From Bacteroides sp. (lineage in GTDB: Bacteria > Bacillota > Clostridia > Lachnospirales > Lachnospiraceae): a stretch of DNA of 64,000 nucleotides. The notes under the pieces were generated by a model that had not been told where the DNA came from, did no database searches, and saw nothing but the letters and a program-made list of their open reading frames with translations. Location of the stretch: contig JAMPBO010000015.1 of assembly GCA_023666705.1 (NCBI GenBank), positions 20,017-84,016 on the forward strand, written 5' to 3'. Positions within the stretch are counted from its first letter, which is position 1; the number at the start of each line of letters is the position of its first letter. Of the stretch, positions 8,692-16,113 are shown in pieces. Both the position numbers and the translations under genes were made by a program.

Positions 8692-8759
8692 ATGCATATT
8701 TTTTATAATTTATTCATATTTTTGTATATTATTCACGTTTTTATGCATACAGCATGAAT
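8692..8759. promoter_or_regulatory. Array of ARG-box-like ArgR/AhrC half-sites
   Basis: The AT-rich region between argC and argG holds repeated sites reading, on the minus strand, ATGCATAAAA (8692), ATGAATAAAT (8712), GTGAATAATA (8731), another ATGCATAAAA (8743) and, on the plus strand, ATGAAT (8754). The first three are spaced 20 and 19 bases, near two helical turns. They resemble the known AhrC/ArgR operator core (TGAATwwwwATTCA and the Bacillus form CATGAATAAAAATKCAAK). Arginine-dependent repression of both divergent units would fit. No ArgR gene is in the window. Confidence 0.6.
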
Positions 8760-8764
8760 TACTC

Positions 8765-8793
8765 TTGCATATTCCAATTTTAAGGTTTATACT
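8765..8793 (+). promoter_or_regulatory. argG promoter
   Basis: TTGCAT (8765-8770) and TATACT (8788-8793) are spaced by 17 bases, 33 bases before the argG ATG and immediately downstream of the ARG-box-like array. AAGGAGG at 8809-8815 is the ribosome site. Confidence 0.6.
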
Positions 8794-8825
8794 TAACCTA
8801 TGTTTTTTAAGGAGGATAAAAGGTA

Positions 8826-10043
8826 ATGAAAGAAAAAGTAATTCTTGCATATTCCGGTGGTCTTGATACTACTGCCATCATCCCATGGCTTAAGGAAACC
8901 TACGACTTTGATGTTGTATGTGTCTGTATTGATGTGGGACAGGAAAGCGAGCTTGACGGTTTAGAGGAACGGGCAAAATATTCAGGTGCGGAAAAGCTCT
9001 ACATATTGGATGTAGTTGATGAATTCTGTGATGAGTACATTGTTCCGGGTGTTCAGGCAGGTGCAGTTTATGAAAATAAATATCTTCTCGGTACATCATA
9101 TGCCAGACCGCTGATTGCAAAAAAGCTTGTTGAAATTGCACGGAAGGAAGGGGCAACTACCATTTGCCACGGTGCAACAGGAAAAGGCAATGATCAGGTA
9201 CGGTTTGAGATAAATATAAAGGCTCTTGCTCCTGATTTAAAGGTTATCGCTACATGGAGACAGCCGGAATGGACGATGCAGTCACGTGAGGATGAAATCG
9301 CATATTGTAAGGCACACGGCATTGACCTTCCGTTTGATGCATCTTCCTCATACAGCCGTGACAGAAACCTTTGGCATATTAGCCATGAGGGTCTTGAGCT
9401 TGAAAACCCTGGGGAGGAACCAAACTGGGATCACCTTCTTGTACTTGGCACACATCCGCTTAAGGCACCTGACGAACCTGAATATGTTACAATGACATTT
9501 GAAAAGGGTGTTCCAAAGTCAGTAAACGGAAAGGAAATGAAGGTTTCCGATATTATACGTGAACTGAACAGACTTGGCGGAAAGCATGGCGTCGGTATTG
9601 TTGATATCGTGGAAAACCGTGTTGTAGGCATGAAATCACGCGGCGTTTATGAAACTCCAGGCGGAACAATACTGATGGAGGCACACGCACAGCTTGAGGA
9701 GCTTATCCTTGACAGGGATACCCTTGCATTTAAGAAGCTGATTGGTGACAAGTTTGCGGATATGATTTATGAAGGTAAATGGTTCTGTCCGCTCCGCGAG
9801 GCACTGCAGGCATTTATCGAGAGCACCCAGCAGCGTATTACGGGAGAAGTTAAGTTTAAGCTTTATAAGGGCAACATCATAAAAGCAGGTACTACATCTC
9901 CATACTCACTTTATTCTGAGGAGCTTGCAAGCTTCACCACAGGTGACTTGTATGACCACAAGGACGCAGAGGGCTTTATCAAGCTGTTTGGACTTTCCAT
10001 GAAGGTTCGCGGAATGCTTGATGCAGAAAGAGACAACAAATAA
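8826..10043 (+). CDS. argG: Argininosuccinate synthase
   Basis: Joins citrulline and aspartate with ATP to make argininosuccinate. The N-terminal PP-loop AYSGGLDTT, the LGTSYARPLIAK segment and the HGATGKGNDQVRFE motif are all intact. The length of 405 residues is normal. It has AAGGAGG ten bases before the ATG. It stands alone, without the usual argH partner immediately downstream, and ends in a bidirectional terminator before the convergent SleB-type gene. Control by arginine is suggested by the ARG-box-like array upstream. Confidence 0.97.
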   Translation: MKEKVILAYSGGLDTTAIIPWLKETYDFDVVCVCIDVGQESELDGLEERAKYSGAEKLYILDVVDEFCDEYIVPGVQAGAVYENKYLLGTSYARPLIAKKLVEIARKEGATTICHGATGKGNDQVRFEINIKALAPDLKVIATWRQPEWTMQSREDEIAYCKAHGIDLPFDASSSYSRDRNLWHISHEGLELENPGEEPNWDHLLVLGTHPLKAPDEPEYVTMTFEKGVPKSVNGKEMKVSDIIRELNRLGGKHGVGIVDIVENRVVGMKSRGVYETPGGTILMEAHAQLEELILDRDTLAFKKLIGDKFADMIYEGKWFCPLREALQAFIESTQQRITGEVKFKLYKGNIIKAGTTSPYSLYSEELASFTTGDLYDHKDAEGFIKLFGLSMKVRGMLDAERDNK

Positions 10044-10055
10044 AAAAACAAAATT

Positions 10056-10098
10056 AAAAGGGCTTGTCACATAATCCTTACTGTGACAGCCCTTTTTT
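10056..10098. terminator. Bidirectional terminator between argG and the SleB-type gene
   Basis: AAAGGGCTTGTCACA pairs with TGTGACAGCCCTTT around a 10-base loop, with A-rich and T-rich flanks on both sides. The stem and the loop bases ATCCTTACT reappear in the terminators at both ends of the 51.6-52.2 kb palindrome. Confidence 0.85.
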
Positions 10099-10119
10099 AT
10101 TTGATTTTTTATTTTTTCT

Positions 10120-11034
10120 TTAGAAGAATATGTGATCTCCGATAATTGCACTGTTCGGATATGCACTTGTGTCCACACTGTATGTAGCTCTGTAGGAAAG
10201 ATAGGAACCTATGTTGTTGTTTCCTGATGCAGCATCCCTGACTGCCGTAACACAACTTTCCTGCGGTCCATTTGCCATGCACTGTGCAAAGCTGTCTGTA
10301 TATACAACCGAGAACTGGTTTTGTGCATAAAGCACACCCTCAATTGTATTTCCCCATATACCTGTCTCTAATCTGTTCAGTATCAGATTTGCAACTGCAA
10401 GCTGTCCCTCATATGACTGGTTACCACATTCAAGGGTAAGTACACATGCCATAAGCTGAACCTCATAATCCGTAAGGTTAAACGCTGCCCTCGTTGTTGG
10501 AGCAGGTGGTTCCTGTGATGCAGGTGCTTCCGTTGTTGGAGCTTCTGTTGCAGGTGCCTCCGTGGTCGGTGCTTCTGTTGTTGGAGCTTCCGTAGTCGTC
10601 GCCTCCGTTGTTGGCTGCTCAGAAACCTGAATCTCTGTTGTTGATGCCGACGGTGTCACATCTAACTCTGTGCCCTTAAGCTCAAAATCATCCTGAACAT
10701 TTGCAACAACCTGAAAATCATTTGCCTCAACTACCATATTTGCCCCATCATCCATAGCAGTTTTCAAATTCAAAACAGATGACGGATTCATAAGGCTTAT
10801 TGTATCTATCGTAATCGTATCTTCTATTGTATCTTCTGTTTCCGCTGCTGCTACCATGCCTGCCTTTACATCTTTTCTGTCCTTGAGGACATTTGCACCA
10901 CACACTGATAACCCAATAGCAGAAACTCCGACTAAAGCTGCAATCGTATTTCTCACAAAGTACTTTTCATTAAAAACATTCTTCTTAAGATTCAGACGAA
11001 GATTGTGCATCTTCAACTTCATTCTCTTATTCAT
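10120..11034 (-). CDS. Exported SleB-family cell-wall hydrolase with TTEAP-repeat linker
   Basis: A 304-residue envelope protein. Residues up to about 25 are basic, followed by one membrane-spanning signal anchor (NTIAALVGVSAIGLSV). Next comes a low-complexity Thr-Glu-Ala-Pro repeat linker, and then a C-terminal hydrolase_2 (SleB-type) catalytic domain beginning ACVLTLECGNQSYEGQ and ending near the C-terminus. SleB-type enzymes cleave peptidoglycan; outside spore formers they act in wall remodelling. The start ATG at 11032-11034 has AGGTGGAG just upstream, so the longer frame is not used. Promoter TTGACA-17-TACAAT lies at 11100-11128, with a WalR-like box and an 18-bp palindrome between promoter and gene. 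Catalytic activity is inferred from family. Confidence 0.85.
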   Translation of the reverse strand: MNKRMKLKMHNLRLNLKKNVFNEKYFVRNTIAALVGVSAIGLSVCGANVLKDRKDVKAGMVAAAETEDTIEDTITIDTISLMNPSSVLNLKTAMDDGANMVVEANDFQVVANVQDDFELKGTELDVTPSASTTEIQVSEQPTTEATTTEAPTTEAPTTEAPATEAPTTEAPASQEPPAPTTRAAFNLTDYEVQLMACVLTLECGNQSYEGQLAVANLILNRLETGIWGNTIEGVLYAQNQFSVVYTDSFAQCMANGPQESCVTAVRDAASGNNNIGSYLSYRATYSVDTSAYPNSAIIGDHIFF

Positions 11035-11062
11035 AGCTCTCCACCTATAATGTTTATTTTGC

Positions 11063-11080
11063 AACAAAGTTAACTTTGTT
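11063..11080. repeat. 18-bp perfect palindrome in the SleB-type leader
   Basis: AACAAAGTTAACTTTGTT is a perfect inverted repeat without a loop, lying between the promoter and the start codon. It could be an operator for a dimeric regulator. Confidence 0.5.
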
Positions 11081-11094
11081 ACATTTTTGTTACG
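11078..11094 (-). promoter_or_regulatory. WalR-like binding box
   Basis: The minus strand reads CGTAAC-AAAAA-TGTAAC, one mismatch from the WalR consensus TGTWAH-N5-TGTWAH known in Bacillus and Staphylococcus. It starts six bases downstream of the -10 box, so it would cover the transcription start; boxes in such positions usually repress. Further TGTAAC/GTTACA copies lie nearby at 11101-11108 and 11135-11140. Confidence 0.5.
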
Positions 11095-11099
11095 GATGT

Positions 11100-11128
11100 A
11101 TTGTAACATTACCAAGTATAGGTGTCAA
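11100..11128 (-). promoter_or_regulatory. Promoter of the SleB-type gene
   Basis: TTGACA (11123-11128) and TACAAT (11100-11105) with a 17-base spacer on the minus strand: a near-consensus sigma-A promoter. Confidence 0.7.
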
Positions 11129-11179
11129 GCATTTGTTACAAAACCTTTACAAATGTTAATATTTATAACACACAAATGA

Positions 11180-12049
11180 CTAATTTTGTTCAAAAGCAAG
11201 TGCCGTCATGCCCGCTCCCACGTGTGTTCCAATGATTGGACCTATCGGTGCAATGATTATATTTTCGGAAGGCACACCTGCCTCAATCACCATTTCCTTT
11301 AGCTTATTTACCTTTTCAGGTGCATCTGCATGTCCCAAAACAACATGCTGTCCTGCAAGGTCTCCACCTTCCTCAACAAGTCTTGCAACAAGATATTCCA
11401 ATGCCTTTGTAGTTCCTCTTGTCTTTGATTTGACGAAAAGCTTTCCTTCCTTGTCCACACTTAATATCGGCTTTATTTTAAGGGCACTTCCGACCATTGC
11501 CTCAACGGTAGAAATCCTTCCGCCTCTTTTCAAATGAAATAAATCCTCAACCATAAACCAGTGCCTGATATTAGAACGGGTTCCCCGTATCCAGCCCTCA
11601 AGCTCACTGATTCCAAGTCCCTCCTGCTTCTTTTTCGCAGCCTTGTATAACAGAATCCCCTCACCGATGGAAGCACACAGAGAATCTATGACAACAATAT
11701 TTGCATCAGGGTACTTGTCCTTCAACATGTCAACACCCATGAGGCATGTCTGGTAGGAACCACTCAGACCTGAGGAAAAGCATAAATACAATATGTCCTT
11801 TCCTTCTTTCACTATATTTTCAAAATACTCCTTGTAGGTTGCAGGGTTAACCTGTGAGGTCACGGGCATGGCTCCCTTTTTCAGACGTGCATAAAACTCA
11901 CTGATATCCCCATCTCTCTCATCCAGGTAATACTCAAATACCTCATCATTCACCGAATAGGTAAATGGTATAATATTTACCCCAAGCTTCTTTATGACCT
12001 CCGGAGCCAAATCCGCCGTGGAGTCGCTTACCAATACATAATCACTCAA
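11180..12049 (-). CDS. DegV family fatty-acid-binding protein
   Basis: A 289-residue cytoplasmic protein of the DegV/FakB family, whose members bind a fatty acid and, in FakB, present it to the kinase FakA for phosphorylation. The N-terminal VSDSTADL motif, the MPVTSQVNPATY segment, the SSGLSGSYQ loop and the C-terminal IIGTHVGAGMTAL segment that lines the lipid head group are present. The start is TTG with GGAGG 8 bases upstream. It follows the degenerate amidase gene by 12 bases on the same strand, so the two are probably co-transcribed. Without a FakA gene here the exact role is open. Confidence 0.92.
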   Translation of the reverse strand: MSDYVLVSDSTADLAPEVIKKLGVNIIPFTYSVNDEVFEYYLDERDGDISEFYARLKKGAMPVTSQVNPATYKEYFENIVKEGKDILYLCFSSGLSGSYQTCLMGVDMLKDKYPDANIVVIDSLCASIGEGILLYKAAKKKQEGLGISELEGWIRGTRSNIRHWFMVEDLFHLKRGGRISTVEAMVGSALKIKPILSVDKEGKLFVKSKTRGTTKALEYLVARLVEEGGDLAGQHVVLGHADAPEKVNKLKEMVIEAGVPSENIIIAPIGPIIGTHVGAGMTALAFEQN

Positions 12050-12061
12050 TTTTTCTTCCTC

Positions 12062-13147
12062 CTACTCCGAAAAATAACTATCTATGCCATCAGCCATTCC
12101 CTTCACAAGCTTAGCCTGATATTCCTCGTCCAGCAGATTTGCCTCATCCAGCGAATTACTCAAAAATGCCGGTCTGATTACTGCAACAGGAATTTTACTC
12201 CAATTAATAACCGTCATTTCCTCCGTCTCATAAATGCCTTGATTTGCAGCACCCGTCTCCAAAATAATTCCCTGTATGATTCTGGTAGCCAGATAGTTAC
12301 TGCTGTCATATAAATCACCATTATATGGACTGCTTTCAGACATGGTCATCGCCATAACGCCTGACAATTCCTTGTTTGAACTAAAGCCCATTTGAATTCT
12401 GATTAACACAGTTGCACCTGAGCTGTTTGCATATTGTGCCCTCTCCATGTTTGTCATGTCCGCATCATTGCTGTCCCTTGTTAAGAACACCTCATAACCT
12501 CTAAGCTCAAGCTCTGTCTGGAGAAGCTTTGCATAAACAAGATTTATTTCATACTCCTTCGTCTCATATGTTGTACCTACATTACCTGTTGTTGCCCCTC
12601 TTTTCTTCTCCTGACTATCAGGACCGACAGGCTCCGATATAACATTTTCATGTGCCTGATTTCCTGCATCTATGACAACCTTTTTCGGAAGGTGGTTCCC
12701 TTCCTCCTCCGTGTCTTCCTCCTCGCTTGACGTCTGCTCCTCAGACGTTTCCGGCTCCGATGCCTGCTCAATCTGTGATGTAAGGACATAAAAATCAGTG
12801 TTATCAACCAAAATCCTTGACCAAATATCATTATAGCCTGTTCTTTTGACTGTTTCACCTGCCGTCATATATCTGTAAATTCCCGAACCCTCAGATGGCT
12901 TAATCATAATCTCCGCCACGTCCTGGGTAGGGGTAACATAATCATCAACGATATAAAATCCATCCTCATCGGTATTTTTTTCTTCACTGGTTTTTTGGGG
13001 CTGTTTTTCCTCTGTGACAACCACTTCATTGGTATTATCCTTTGTCTTTTGCGGCTTCTTTTTTTCTTCTTTTCCGCATCCCGACAATGAAAAAAGAAAA
13101 ATAAGACATAAAATTTCAAGTATATAAAAATGTTTTCTTCTTATCAT
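12062..13147 (-). CDS. Amidase_3-like lipoprotein with replaced catalytic residues
   Basis: A 361-residue lipoprotein (lipobox SLSGC near residue 24). It has an acidic, Gln/Lys-rich linker, a short SH3-like strand region (about 70-130), and a C-terminal N-acetylmuramoyl-L-alanine amidase fold (about 175-360). The fold is recognisable from VVIDAGN, RGYEVFLTRDSN, ERAQYAN and AFLSN, but the active-site pattern is broken. The zinc His of IDAGHQ is Asn, the second His of the RIH-type strand is Gln (LIRIQMG), and the catalytic Glu before the GFLSN-type end is Arg (VIRPAFLSN). Only the middle Glu remains. It is probably a non-catalytic wall-binding or regulatory protein. The start ATG at 13145-13147 has AGGAGA seven bases upstream and a TTGTGT-17-TATAAT promoter. 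Confidence 0.8.
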   Translation of the reverse strand: MIRRKHFYILEILCLIFLFSLSGCGKEEKKKPQKTKDNTNEVVVTEEKQPQKTSEEKNTDEDGFYIVDDYVTPTQDVAEIMIKPSEGSGIYRYMTAGETVKRTGYNDIWSRILVDNTDFYVLTSQIEQASEPETSEEQTSSEEEDTEEEGNHLPKKVVIDAGNQAHENVISEPVGPDSQEKKRGATTGNVGTTYETKEYEINLVYAKLLQTELELRGYEVFLTRDSNDADMTNMERAQYANSSGATVLIRIQMGFSSNKELSGVMAMTMSESSPYNGDLYDSSNYLATRIIQGIILETGAANQGIYETEEMTVINWSKIPVAVIRPAFLSNSLDEANLLDEEYQAKLVKGMADGIDSYFSE

Positions 13148-13189
13148 TAGAATTCTCCTAATTGCTATAAATATTCTCATTATAGCATT

Positions 13190-13228
13190 AAAAAAACAAA
13201 GACACAAGATAATTAAATCCTGTGTCCT
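13190..13228 (-). terminator. Terminator of the upstream DegV gene
   Basis: On the minus strand a GGACACAGGAT/ATCTTGTGTC stem is followed by TTTGTTTTTTT. It ends the 13264-14094 transcript; the -35 box of the amidase-like gene (13202-13207) lies inside the stem. Confidence 0.7.
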
Positions 13229-13263
13229 TATTGTTCCACTTATTTTGGTATAGCTTTCCTTTT

Positions 13264-14094
13264 TTAAAGGGAGAGAACGATTCCGCCACGGTTTTCGTAA
13301 AGGGTACTTACGCCCCTTGCCTCTAATACCACAACATTTTCAAAACCAAATTTTTCCATGAGTATTTTTCTTACGTTCATGCATCTTTCATAGCTGTCAC
13401 ACTGGGTTATCTCAACCTTGCGTTTTTTATCAAAATTCCCTTTTTCAATATGCCAAAGCATCTTATTCAATGCCTTGTTCATTCCCTTTGCCTGGTCAAG
13501 CTGCTGTATCTCACCGTCTTTTCCATACAATACAGGCTTAATGTTTAACACGCTTGCAACGATTGACTTCACCTTTGACATTCTTCCGTTCTTTCTCATA
13601 ACATCCAGATTTTCCAAAACAAAAATTGTTGCCTGCTTTTTAATGTACTCCTCTGTCATACTGACAATCGTCTCGTACTTATTTCCCTTAAGGGCAAGTG
13701 CCTCAATTTTTTCACAGATAAGATGCTGTGCCGCCGCCGCTGATTTTGAGTCAAACACATAGATCTTAACGTCCGGGTGCTCCTCCAAAAACATATTCTT
13801 TGCCAGCATGGCACTGTTGTAGGAACCGCTAAGCTTTGCCGATAATGTAACGACATATACCTCATCTGCCCCCTCATATGCCTCCATATATGCTTCCGGT
13901 GACGGACAGGCTGATCTCGGACAATCCTCGCACTCTGCCATTTTCTTTAATAAATCCTTTGTATCAAGGGTCTCATCATCTACTATATCAACTCCCCCTA
14001 CGGTAAGGGTAAGCGGTACATTCACAAAATACTCTCTTGACAGTTCTTCCTTGGTCAAATCACAGCAACTGTCGCCAACTATTTTAAATTTCAT
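13264..14094 (-). CDS. DegV family fatty-acid-binding protein (second copy)
   Basis: A 276-residue DegV/FakB-family protein, clearly diverged from the 289-residue copy 1.2 kb downstream. The N-terminal VGDSCCDLT, the SACPSPEAYMEAYEG lipid-gating segment and the LSAKLSGSYNSA loop are present. Its C-terminal half differs from the other copy and ends ENRGGIVLSL, in place of the usual HxGPG-like element, so its lipid preference may differ. AGGAGG lies before the ATG. It has its own terminator, so it is a single-gene unit. It diverges from the DUF368 gene. Confidence 0.9.
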   Translation of the reverse strand: MKFKIVGDSCCDLTKEELSREYFVNVPLTLTVGGVDIVDDETLDTKDLLKKMAECEDCPRSACPSPEAYMEAYEGADEVYVVTLSAKLSGSYNSAMLAKNMFLEEHPDVKIYVFDSKSAAAAQHLICEKIEALALKGNKYETIVSMTEEYIKKQATIFVLENLDVMRKNGRMSKVKSIVASVLNIKPVLYGKDGEIQQLDQAKGMNKALNKMLWHIEKGNFDKKRKVEITQCDSYERCMNVRKILMEKFGFENVVVLEARGVSTLYENRGGIVLSL

Positions 14095-14298
14095 AGGGCA
14101 AGCCTCCTACACATAGTTTTTAATACCACATATCATAGCATATAACAACTCGTTTGACAATATCCTAATTGTTAAATTTATGTGTTATTTTTCCCAATAA
14201 AAAATATTTATTAATATAAGTGTTTATGCTATAATGGGCGGCAGTGGTCAGGCACAACAATCATAAGTCTGCACAATAAATAAAAAGGATGGTTTCTT

Positions 14299-15207
14299 AT
14301 GAATTTTTTGATAGACATAATTAAAGGTATTTTTGTCGGTGTGGCAAATGTCATACCAGGGGTAAGCGGTGGCACCATGGCAGTTTCCTTTGGCATATAT
14401 GATAAGCTTTTATCATCCATATCCAATTTGCTTAAGGACTTTAAAAAAAGCTTCAAAACACTTTTACCGATTGCACTTGGCATGGTAATCGGCGTTGTAG
14501 GTTTTACATTTATTATACCTGTTATATTGAAGCATCAACCGTTTATCACCTCGGCTGCATTTACAGGTCTTATATTCGGTGGTCTTCCCATGATTGTAAA
14601 ATCACTTCGCGACGGCTGGAATAAGGATACCCATAAATCGGCTGTTATAAACATAATCATTCTAATTGCATTCACGGCGTTTGCTGTCATACTTCCGTTT
14701 ATGGGTGGAAATTCAGAAAGCGGTGCATTGCTTGCTGTTAGCCTTCCTTCAATTATAAAGGTATTTTTTCTTGGCGTAATCGCTTCTGCCACCATGATTA
14801 TTCCGGGGGTAAGCGGCTCCCTTGTGCTTATGATTCTTGGTTATTATTTTGGAATTATTACTGCCGTAAAGGATTTCATTGCGGCACTAAAGGAATTGGA
14901 TTTTGCCATGCTATGGAACCGTGCACTGATTCTCGCACCATTTGCAATTGGCTGTATCATCGGAATCTTTTTTATTTCAAAACTGATAAAATGGCTGTTT
15001 GAACATTTTTGCTCTGCAACCTACTGCGGCATACTCGGTTTAATTCTTTCATCACCTGTATCCATCTTTTACAAGGTTCAGGAGGAATACGGAATGGGCG
15101 GCACAGGCACCGCCCAAATCATAATCGGTGTTATAATTTTTATTCTATGCACAATCTTTACATTATATATTGGTAAGCTTGAAGCACCTAAGACTTCCGG
15201 CGAGTGA
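14299..15207 (+). CDS. DUF368 membrane protein, probable undecaprenyl-phosphate translocase (PopT family)
   Basis: A 302-residue polytopic membrane protein. The N-terminal GVANVIPGVSGGTMAV and the repeated mid-protein MIIPGVSGSLVLMILGYY are the paired re-entrant motifs of DUF368, an internally duplicated fold. DUF368 proteins (PopT) have been shown to return undecaprenyl phosphate to the cytoplasmic face, which recycles the lipid carrier for wall synthesis. AAAGGATGG precedes the ATG, and TATAAT lies at 14230-14235. Its 3' end overlaps the convergent DUF2156 gene by 20 bases. The specific substrate here is taken from the family. Confidence 0.9.
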   Translation: MNFLIDIIKGIFVGVANVIPGVSGGTMAVSFGIYDKLLSSISNLLKDFKKSFKTLLPIALGMVIGVVGFTFIIPVILKHQPFITSAAFTGLIFGGLPMIVKSLRDGWNKDTHKSAVINIIILIAFTAFAVILPFMGGNSESGALLAVSLPSIIKVFFLGVIASATMIIPGVSGSLVLMILGYYFGIITAVKDFIAALKELDFAMLWNRALILAPFAIGCIIGIFFISKLIKWLFEHFCSATYCGILGLILSSPVSIFYKVQEEYGMGGTGTAQIIIGVIIFILCTIFTLYIGKLEAPKTSGE

Positions 15208-16090
15208 CAAAGCCCTTTTCTACCAGCCTTACGGGCTGGTAGGATGTTTTTGCATGGCGAAGTCCCGGAATCCCCATGTCTTCTTCCCTGTTAATGTACC
15301 GGTAGCCCGACAGCCTTCTTCTGACATACTCCCTGTTAATCATGGGATAAGCTCCCCTAACGTCTGCGTATGCCTTTTCAAAATGTATGACATATGTGTC
15401 CTTCGTAAGCGGCTCCCCAACCGTAAACGCCACAACCCGTTCATCTACACGTATCAGACCACCCTCAAGTCCAAGCTCCTTCATGTTGTCTAATGCAAAT
15501 TTCAGCACCTTTACTTCATATTCGAAATTTTCCCCGTCAGTCTCCACAGACGCATGCTCCCTTGCCCAATCGTCTGTAAGCTGCTTGCACGCATTTACAT
15601 TTGCCTCATCAATATCCTCATACACATAATTCGGATACTGCTCTGTAAATGCGTTTATATGATTCCGCTTTCCATGGAGCTTTTTTCCTTTTAGCTCTGC
15701 AAGGGTTTTATATTCATACAGATAATCTGCCGAATCCCTGTCAAAGCTGATTTGATATTTGTCAGGATACCACTTCTCTATCTGTGCAAACATGTTTTCT
15801 TCGACGAGATACATGGAAAACTCCATATTATTCTCATCAAAATATTCACATATGCAGTCAAATGCCTTTTTTGCATCCCCATTCCCGACAGGAAATGAAA
15901 AGCATACCGGTATTTCATTCTTCAGCTTACAAAAGGACAGCATATCCTCAATTACCACATATCCCGTATCGTAATATGGTGACCATAAAATATTATTGGC
16001 TGCGGAAAATTCGCAGCCAGGGTAATGATTGTATCGTAAGTATTTTTCTAAAACAGGCTTATCCTTTCGTGTTGCCCTAAATACAGTCAA
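15188..16090 (-). CDS. DUF2156 (MprF C-terminal-like) protein
   Basis: A 300-residue soluble protein of the DUF2156 family, a double GNAT-like fold related to the catalytic half of lysyl-phosphatidylglycerol synthases. Typical pieces are the ADYLYEYKTLAELKGKKLHGKRNHI segment (conserved KRNxI) and, near the C-terminus, YRYINREEDMGIPGLRHAK. The membrane flippase half of MprF is absent, so the acceptor is unknown; some stand-alone members act on small metabolites. The start is TTG with GGAGG six bases before it. It follows the acidic membrane protein gene by 23 bases, so they probably form one operon. Confidence 0.82.
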   Translation of the reverse strand: MTVFRATRKDKPVLEKYLRYNHYPGCEFSAANNILWSPYYDTGYVVIEDMLSFCKLKNEIPVCFSFPVGNGDAKKAFDCICEYFDENNMEFSMYLVEENMFAQIEKWYPDKYQISFDRDSADYLYEYKTLAELKGKKLHGKRNHINAFTEQYPNYVYEDIDEANVNACKQLTDDWAREHASVETDGENFEYEVKVLKFALDNMKELGLEGGLIRVDERVVAFTVGEPLTKDTYVIHFEKAYADVRGAYPMINREYVRRRLSGYRYINREEDMGIPGLRHAKTSYQPVRLVEKGFVTRRKS

Positions 16091-16113
16091 AGCAATACCT
16101 CCAATATTTCAAA

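Noticed and set aside
10490..10620. Short tandem repeats resembling a small repeat array
   Set aside because: They encode the Thr-Glu-Ala-Pro linker of the SleB-type hydrolase in frame; not a CRISPR or free minisatellite.
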